Shown: positions 11,001-20,100 of the stretch, in pieces
Layout: each line of letters starts with the position of its first letter
How positions within the stretch are numbered: the first letter of the stretch is position 1
Origin: Luidia sarsii
Lineage: Eukaryota > Echinodermata > Asteroidea > Paxillosida > Luidiidae
DNA: 64,000 nt
Direction: 5' to 3'
NCBI GenBank assembly: GCA_949987565.1
Contig: OX465105.1
Location: 17,448,137-17,512,136, forward strand
Notes under the pieces: model-generated
Databases searched by the model: none
The model's input: the letters and a program-made list of their open reading frames with translations, nothing else
What the model was told of the DNA's origin: nothing
Program-made: the position numbers and the translations under genes

Positions 11001-14000
11001 CCTAATTTCCTTTAAGAAAAATCTCAAAAAGTTGAGGGCCCGACGTTTGGATCCTAGCAGGGCCTTTCTCAAAGGCATAGGTTGGTAGCTAAGCTAGGAA
11101 GCATCAGAGGTCAGAGCCACAATTGGCATAAAGTTGCTGAGACATCATAGTGGAAAGTTTGTGGTGACACCATAGTCATCTCTCTTGAGATCGAGTGTGG
11201 CTCTGATAAGAACCGGTAACTCTGGCCTTCGTTCGGAGACTGATATCATCTTGTGTTGTTACAGATTTGTATTGCGTTCAATTCATTGCTGATGGCACCA
11301 TTACACTGATGACAGGGTAAGATTTGATTTTTTTGGTTGGGTGCGATATCATACAGGCACGGAGTGCGAGAGGATTTTTGACTGTCTGGTGAACAGCAGT
11401 ACACCAAGCAGCACCACATCCACTCCACGGGATCCCCGGCACGGCCTGGTCACCCCGGACACGCCGCGCAGCGCGTCCTCCTCCGACCCCCGGCGGATGT
11501 CGGGCGACCACAAGCCCCCGCCGGGGTCAGAGGGCACCCCGCTGTCGGCGGCGCAGGACCGCCAGTTTGCATTTCCCGAGCCTCCGTCCCACCCGGCCGT
11601 CAGCTACCCGATGGGGGCCGAGCACCAGGCCTACCCGCCGGGCAGCCAGGCAGGGGCCGGGGCAGGGGCTGGCCAAAGCCTGAGCGGCAACTTTGCCGGG
11701 ATGAACGTGCACGAGTACGGCCGGACTCAGGGTGCCGGCCACGGGCCCTACCCGCCCGACTTCGGCCGCGGTGGGGCCATGGAGCAGTTTCCGCCCCACG
11801 GCGGTGGCAGCGGCGGTGGTGGTGCCAGCGGTGGCTACATGCCAGCCGATCACCACGGCATGTACCAGCAGCAAGCTCAGGATCAGCAGCAGCGGGGGAT
11901 GCCGCCCGGCTACCAGGACCCCGGCCGGGGCATGCAGTACCCGATGCAGCCCCACCACGGCGACTACGGCGTGCCCATGGCGTCCGGCTTCCACCCGGGC
12001 CAGCAGAACGCCAACTTTGGCATGTACCCGGACGGCCAGGGCTGGGAGCGCGCCGGCTACAACCAGCCGCGGGGCGCCGGGGACAACTTTCAGTATTCAA
12101 ACCAGCGGCCGGAGGTGCAGATGCAGTACCAAGGGAACCAGGGACAGCAGCGGGGCCACTGGGATCACCGGTTCGGCCAGCAGCAAGCAGCTCCCCAGGC
12201 GGAGTTCCGCAAGGACGCCGAGGCGTCCCACTCGCGCCGGAAGTTCCCGGAACGGAACAGCGAGGCCGGCCAGCGGGACTGGTCCAGGGAAGCCAAGGAC
12301 AGTGGCTCGGAGCCCAGGGGCCAACAGCCGCCCAGGCCTCACCAGAAGGAGCTCCCGCCCACCCCGGCGGACGACAAAAGCCAAACAGCAGAGCCCGAGC
12401 CCCTGCCGGAGGGAGGAGCCTCCACCCCGGTCCAAGACGAGGAGACCAAGCCGCCCGCCGCTGCCGCGGAGGAGGAAGGTGAAGAGGAGGAGGAGGCCGC
12501 CGATTCGGGAGAGGTCAACATGAGCCTGGACTCGCGCATCGAGGCGCTACTGATGCGCCAGTCGGGGATGGCCTTCGGCTTTGACCTGGAGGCCTCAGCC
12601 ACCTCGGGTCAGGGAGACAGTACTAGCGGCAGCAACGCGGCCACCGAGTTCAGCCCTTGCCCGTCCCCCTCCGAGGCTGGCGGCTCCCCGCTCCCGGACG
12701 ACGGGAGCCGGAGCAAGGGCACCGGTGACCGCCTCTCCCCGGCGTTGCAGCACTCGCGCTACGGCAACGCCCAGGACACGGCCAAGCACAAAGCCAGGCC
12801 CGAGCGGCCGCACCTGGAGCGGAAACTGGCCCAGGCCAGCTTGAAGCGCCAGCACCGGGCCAGAGAGAGTGGCGGCGGCGGCATGGAGAGGGTCCCTAGC
12901 GAGGACGCCTCCAGTCGGGACTCTGTGGCTTCGCACAAGTCCACCCCCGAGATCGCCACCGCTACCACTGCCGACAGGGGGAGCTCGGGTGCTGGCACGC
13001 CCATCCTGAGCGAGCATCCGATGGCGGCGACGAACATCGGGGCCCTGATCAGCCGGGGGCTGTCCAGTCTCCGCAACGTCGGCACCGGCGACCGGGCGAC
13101 CTCGCCGGCCCTTGGCGGAAGCCCCTTGGCCGAGCGCCGAGGCAGCGTGGACGAGAGTCTGGGCTCCACGCCCGTCGAGTCTGAACCCCAGACGAGTAGG
13201 CTGCTTGGAGATAGCCAGATGGAGATAGCCGATAAACTAGCGTCCATGGAGTCGACGAAGGCCTCCCCTGCGGACGCCAACATCGACAACAACAATGCCG
13301 ACGACTCCGACGACGACCGCATGAGCATGTCGTCGCTCAGCAGCGGCGAGGAGACCAAGCTGGAGGTGAACGTGCCCGTGCCCCAGCCCAAGGAGCGGTC
13401 CTACGGCGGCGCCCCGGCTCTACCCCCACCACCAGCACCGCCGGAGATCCCCAGCTCGGTCTACGGCGGTTGGCCCGGCGCCTCCCTGCCCGGCTACAGC
13501 GGACATTTCCCCGGCTCTGCCGGCCAGCTGCCTTCCTCGGCCACGGCCGCAAACAACAGCAACAACTTTCACCCTGGCATGGGCTATGCCGGGGCGGCTT
13601 CGCCTTTCTTCCCGGCAGGCACCAATCCCTACGCCACCCCGTCCTCCTCTTCCGCCGTCACCGCCAACATGCCCGGCTTCCCCGGCGCGGCCAGCATGCC
13701 CTCGGGCGTCTCCCTGCCCAACCAGTTTGTGAACCAGTGGTCCAGCATGGGCATGGGTATGGGCATGGGCATGGGCATGGGGATGAACCAATTCGGCCAG
13801 ATGGCCACCGCCTCCCCGCACCAGCAACAGATGCAGATGGGCATCAGGCCGGGCAATTTCCAGGCGACTTCCTTTAACCCGAACCAGGCGGGCTTCCCCG
13901 GCGGCGCTCGCCCGGCCTTCCCCGAGCAGGCCCGCCTGCCGGGGCCCGGCCAGCCCGCCGTCCAGGCACCAAACACGGCCGTCTGGCGGGCCGGCCTGCC

Positions 14001-17000
14001 TCCGGCCCCGCAGTTCCGCCAGTTCCTGCAGCCCTTCCCGCAGCAGTTTCAGATGCCGCCGCCGGTGCCCGACACCCGGGCGGTGGCAGCGACGGCTTCG
14101 GGGGCCGGCTGGTACTCCTCGCCGCCCAAGCAGGATCCCAAGGAGGTGCTGATCAGCGAGCTCCTCAAGACCACCTTCATGGAGCTCAAGAGCATCATGA
14201 AGAAGGACCTGGGCCGCAAGATGGTGGAGTCCTCGGCCTTCAAGTCGCTGGAGGCCTGGTGGGACAATTGCGAACTGAAATCCAAGGTAATGCCCTTCTA
14301 ATCCCACTCCTCTTCCATATAGCTGCCAATATTTTCCAGTTGAAAATCTCTCCGTTTGAAAATGTCTTGTTCGACGTTAATCTGAAAGGCTGCACCCACT
14401 TTGCATCTGAATTACTGGACAACAAATTGGTTTACAACCATTTTTTTAACTGAATGAAAACAGGGGTGTGATCCCCAGGAGTTAATGGTAAAATGGTTCT
14501 GTATCCCCTCCCCCGGCAAACACTAGTTGACAATTTGGCCGCCATCTAAGGGCTGGATAGCTCAGACGGTAAGAGTTGCCGGTACACAAAACCTGACGTT
14601 TCGGGTGTAAGTCCCGGTCTAGTCAAAGTTGTCTTTGGCTCAAAATCGAAGTAAATACAGAAAGAGCTGTTGCAAACTGCTCACTGACTAAAATGACCCA
14701 CAACACAACAATCTCAAAAGTTAGAGGACCTGACGTTTCGATCCTAGCAGGACCTTTTGTCAAAGGCAAAATGACAAGGACATGCACAGTCAGGGGAAGG
14801 AAAGCCCCGAGAAACATGTTTACCTTGATCTATTTTCCATTTTTTTACGGTTAGTTTCTCTAATTCAACGAAAAGAAATGAAATGAAATTGAATTTATAT
14901 TATGATTCTACCGAACAACTGGTAACAGGTGCAATCTCAAATATAAAGTCTGAGGTGCTATGTGGTACTGAGGGAGAACTAATAACCCCCCCCCCCTCTC
15001 TAAATCTCAAAACCCTCTCTCACCTATCAGGAGCCCCTGAGGGTCTTCACGGATGCGGAGAAGCCCTCGCCCAAGGTGCAGCCGATCACCGCCGCCGCCG
15101 CCGTCATGCCCCGACCCTTCGGCACGCCGTCCTGGCAGCAAGGCCTGGCCCAGGGCAAGAACCTGGGCCTGGAGAGCATCGGCCTGGGCCTGGGCATCAG
15201 GGCCACCATGAGACGCATGCCGTCCTTCAAGGCAAGCCCCCTAACAACCCCCCCCCATCCCCAACCCCTCTCTCTCATCTCTCCCCATCTGTTCTCACAA
15301 AATACCGAGAGGAAGTCTTTAAGAATCAATAGAAATGAAGGGGTTGTTCATCGCGGTGGTACACGCGATTTCTCGTTGCAGCAACGAGACATCGCGTGAC
15401 TTTGATCACCCTTTCTCCTCTCCTTTCCAATGGCAATGAACAACCCCTTCATTTCTATTGATTCAGCATATGGGCGCTTAGGCTTCGGTCGCATTTCTCT
15501 GGCCCCAGTTTCTGGGTGAATGGTCTGTACTTATCAAGCCAACAAACCTTCGAATTCGGCGACAAACCACATCCTGTATTTTTCAGGCTTCGTCAGACAG
15601 GGGGCGAAGCCTGAGCCTGATCCGTAGATTCGTAAAGGGTCTATGATCTTCCCGTCTCTTGAGAAGGATCCAGACATACAATCTGACGTATATCGTGATC
15701 CTGTCTGTCTGTCCCAGGTGAAGAGGAAAGCTCCGGAGGAGGAGGAGGAGGACAGGGAGAAGAAGCCCCGATCGGAGACGCCACCGGTCCTGGACGAAGA
15801 CGCATCTGGTAAGGGCATGGACCAAAGATAGTGGAGAGTGAGGGGGTGGGGGACACTAGTCTTAACCACAGGGCATCAAAGGAAAAGGGCGAAAGAGAGA
15901 AGTGAGGGAGTGAACACAAAAGAGGGTTTATTGGTAAACAAGCAAGATGTTTTTTATCATTCCACTCCTGGATGTTGTGAGGCCATGTGGCTGAATTGTC
16001 GAAAGACGCTCCATCCACGATTTCTCTTGGCTTAAGCGGACAGATGACCAAGTGACTAGATATTATCCTGTTCCCAAGCTGTGACTGGAAAGTCTTGTCC
16101 AGTCGATGTTGGTTGCGTGTCCTCGTTTGCGTATCCTGCCACTGGTGGCCGTTTTGGGTGTCTACAGAGACACTGGTGCCGATAACTCAGCCGTGTGGCC
16201 GCCAGATTGTAAGTTTCCATCTTCCGTTGGTGCCCTCTCCCTCCCTCCCCCTCCCCTCTCCCAACCCCACACCCCAGACACGGAGAGAGACAAGGAGAGC
16301 AAGCTGTCGGAGGACAAGGCGGAGGCACGAAAGCACAGGAAGAGTGTGATCAGCGAGGACGAAGACGAGGACTTTGATTACGACGAGGACGAGAAGGCCG
16401 CCAAGGAGGACGAGGAAGAGGAGGAGGAAGAGGAGGAGTCAGACTCTGACTTTGAAGGTGCGCCAGTCTCTCTTGCAGACCACTCTCTATCCCACTTACC
16501 CACCAACTCACCAACCAGTGATATTTATACATATCCTCTCCCCCCCCCAAAAAAAAATAAAAAAATAATAGAATAAAATGAAATTAGTGGGACACATGCT
16601 TCGATCCCCATAGGACATCAGGTAAGACATGAACATGGTGCAATCACTTGCAAGTAAAATTTAGAGATTGGTATACTTCTTTTGCATATGAGGCAAGCAG
16701 AAGTTAGAGGTGCTGCTGTCTCAAGTTGTTGTCGTTCACCTGGGCTCAATCACAGGAGCGAGACCAGTTACCCGGACCCACCGACTAGGAAGTCGTCAGC
16801 ATGGGCCCCCATTGTTATACTCAAAAGAGGTGATGCTGAGACTGCATTTGTTGTTTCCCCCTTACTGGACGGGGATGGGGCCAGTGTTGAATGGCCTCCC
16901 ACAGGCCCAAGACAATTTCAACTGCCATTTGGCCACAGAGCCTGCTGCTGAATGACCTATCTGTCCCACTGGTTTGGTAAGCTTTTGTGGTGCACCTGAG

Positions 17001-17114
17001 CACAATTTGGAATGATGCCCCGACTTAACTCTGCCAATGTTTTGCACCTGCGTCGCAACAGACGAGATCAGCAGTCAGAAGAGCGGCTATGAGAGCTCCG
17101 AGGAGGAGGAGGAG

Positions 17115-17146
<32 letters not shown>

Positions 17147-20100
17147 GGCATCCGACGTGAGCGAGTCGGACGAGAGCAGCTCGGAGTCGGACATCTCGTC
17201 CAGTGAGGAGTCAGATTCAGAGGATGAAGCCTTGAGGTTGGTTCTTGACTGTCTCGGGGACTGGGGAGGGGGGCATTTTCCAAGAGCCTTTTGGTCCACC
17301 GTCCCTGGACTAATGGCTGATCAGTGTTTCCCTTATTAAATAAATGATTGAATCCTTTAAATAAAGATAGTGATAACAAGATAACATTGTGCAATCTTCC
17401 TTCACAGTTGACAGTGTTGTAAACGTATCACCGGTCCACATCTAGGGTGCTAGTGTCTTGAAAACAACTTGTGGCAACTTGTGTGCAGTGAAAACCACTC
17501 GGTTCTGATTGTACGGTCTCTCTCTCTCTTCCCCCCTCTCTCTCTCCCCTTTTTTTCTCTCTCTCACTCTCTGCTCCCTCCAGGAAAGACTCGCTGGCTG
17601 ATGTGAAACGGGACGAGAAGCTTGCCCGGATTCCAGAGGAAGGGGAAGAGGCGGAGGATGTCGCGGCAAAGGCGGACATGACCAAGGCCCTGAAGGACAA
17701 GAAGGCCGTCAACGGAGACGTGACCCAGATGGATGCCCTCAAGGACAAGTAAGTTGGCCCACCTCGGGCAATCAGAAGAGTGCCTACAGAAGGGTTACCA
17801 TCTAGGGCATGGTGGGTGGAAGGAGGGAGGAGAGAGAGGGCCTGCAACAAGATGGCTTGGTGATGACTTTGGAGTCGACAACTGCTGCTATCTGCTGAAG
17901 ACGTGGCTCTCTGGATCATGTTAACTTTACATTGAATCTCATTGTGACAGGAGGTTGCATATAAGGCTCTTGTCCATGTGTCCCACCCTTGTCTGTCTCT
18001 CTCTTCATAAGGCTGGAACATCCCCCTCCGCAGCTGTCTTCTTTGCTGACTGTCTGGTTGTCAAACGTTCTCTGTCGTGTGGCCTCACTCTTGACCTTGA
18101 TGTGCTTATTTCAGGATGGAGGAGAGGAAACCAGAGGCTAAACAAGATCGCACGGTTGAAGGGGACGAAGCAGAGGCCAAGAAGGCGGACGAGGCGACGA
18201 GCCCCCAGAAGACGGCAGGGAGCGCGGAGACAGCCGACGGCCGCCTCAACTCCTTCGAGATGCTGGTGGAGCTGGCCACCAAGGCCCGGACGGAGCTGCT
18301 GGAGGAGACCCCCGAGCGGGTCCTGGAAGCGGCCAAGGCCGGCGCCCCTGCTGCTGCTGCTGCTGCTGCTGCGGCAGATTCCCAGGAGGCGGAGGCAGCC
18401 GAACTCCTGCGCTCGATGAGGGGCAAGGCCCCGGAGGCTAGCGAGCCGGGGCTGCCCGAGGCGGAGAGCACGGAGGAAGAGGTGGTGATGGAGACAGTGG
18501 AGGACATGGAGAGGCATATCGGCACCAAGAAGGGCCAGAAGGCCGCCCTGCCAAAGGTAAGCCCTCACTCGAGCCCTCAGTCAACTTGTTAGTCACCCCC
18601 TCAGTCGGCCCCTCCGTTGGATCTCTCAATTGGCCCTTCAGTCACCCCCTCACTCACCCTCTCAATCTGCCCCTCATTCACCCCCTCAATCACCCCCTCA
18701 ATCACCCCTCAATCAACCCGTCAATCGACCCCTCTGTTGGACCATCACTCACCCCCTCAATTGGCCCTTCAGTCACCCCCTCCCCGTAAGTCACTTAAAA
18801 ATGTTTAACCACCAAGCGAAAGTCAAGCAATCAAGTATGCCAACACAAACCCTACTAAATGGATCATACAGACAAAGCCCAATTTGCTGGAAACGGTTAG
18901 AACTCTAAAACTTTACCCTGTGGTAAAGGTGAGTTGAACAAAAAAATGGCCAGATCCATCCTGATGAGATCTGTGCCTTCCCCCGAGATGCACTCTGCCA
19001 AGTCTCTCCCTTGCACTCACAATCACACCGAGTCCTTCTTGTTTTCTGCACCTTACATTCCCTCCACTCCCTTGTCCACTCTCCAGGAGGCGGCCGAAGG
19101 CCAGGAGGAGCCACCCCTCCACTTCCTGGACCACAGCTACTGCCAGCGCCCGCCACCAGCCCCGGCCGTGCCTCAGCCCCCTACCCCAGCGGCCGCCACC
19201 AAGAAGGCCGGCCCGCCCTCGGTGGAGCAGCCCACCGTCAAGCTGGTCAAGCTGGACCTCTCCGACAAGGAGGCCATGGCCGGCGCCACCGCAGCGGCGG
19301 CGGTCTCTCCGTCGGGGACGACCACCACCACAGTGACGGCCACAGCGACGGCCACAGAGGAGAGCGAGGAGCTCATCGACGTGGTCTCGTCGGACCAGGA
19401 CGCCGCCGCCGCGGCCGCGCTTCCCGCCAAGAAGCCCAAGGCGGGCAAGCGCCGGCTGCCCAAGGAAGGGCCCAGCCCCGAGGAGGAGGCGGCGGCCGTG
19501 CCCGAGCCCTCCAAGCCCCAGTTCATGCCGCGCAACTACTACGAGGAGTGGGGGCTGCTCTACCAGTTCCTGGCCGGCGGGGTGGACCAGGAGGACTCGT
19601 ACTACCTGCGCAAGAGCTACGAGGCCATGCTGCAGGAGGGACGCATCCCCTGGCTCAGCTACACCCACTGGGTCGCACATCCACATATCCTTTCTCATTT
19701 TTTTTTTTTTTTTTTTTTTGTTCCGCGCAGGGGCAGTGTCTCGCACATCACAATCATTGTCTCAGAAATAATGCTCGGGACAACAGGTCTAGACCCTAGG
19801 TGGATTTCACAGAGACCTACGATGCATCAACGTGCAATGAATCACCCGTCGTTAGTCTTGATAGGCCGTATGGTTTATGTTTCAACTGCCTTCCGTAAAC
19901 CGAGAAACAGATGTAGAGATTGCCCAATACATGGGCTAGCAGTTGGTGCATTGCTGCCAACCATTCCTATTTTGGAGGAATCATTCCTTTATTTTGTGTG
20001 TAAAACTTTATCACTTTTTACAAGCTCTTGACAACAGATTCTGATTTTTGGCTTGTATTCATATGTAGTTAGCTCTGTGATTCCTCTTTTTTTATAGCAA

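Larger units (their letters stand above)
8461..11316 (+). other. SETD1: SETD1 segment: N-terminal motif and RRM (exons 2-5)
   Basis: Exon 2 gives [18 protein letters not shown] and YRYDGV. Exon 3 gives the linker ending DLPVPKFK, a SETD1 hallmark. Exon 4 begins [11 protein letters not shown] and runs through [39 protein letters not shown] and [15 protein letters not shown], the RRM fold of SETD1A/B. Exon 5 ([17 protein letters not shown]) corresponds to the strand after the RRM that ends PQTVPTGG in human SETD1A. In the family this region contacts WDR82. Intron 2 (8610-10073) carries a tRNA-derived element and intron 3 a foldback element. Confidence 0.9.

Noticed and set aside
11527..14307. 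Long antisense frames opposite the SETD1 giant exon
   Set aside because: GC-rich coding sequence leaves antisense frames open; the sense frame carries the conserved SETD1 motifs.
19670..19676. GT donor inside the codon after HW (TGG-GTCGCA) for SETD1 exon 13
   Set aside because: It is a weak donor and its phase does not match the next exon; the ATATCCTTT site does.
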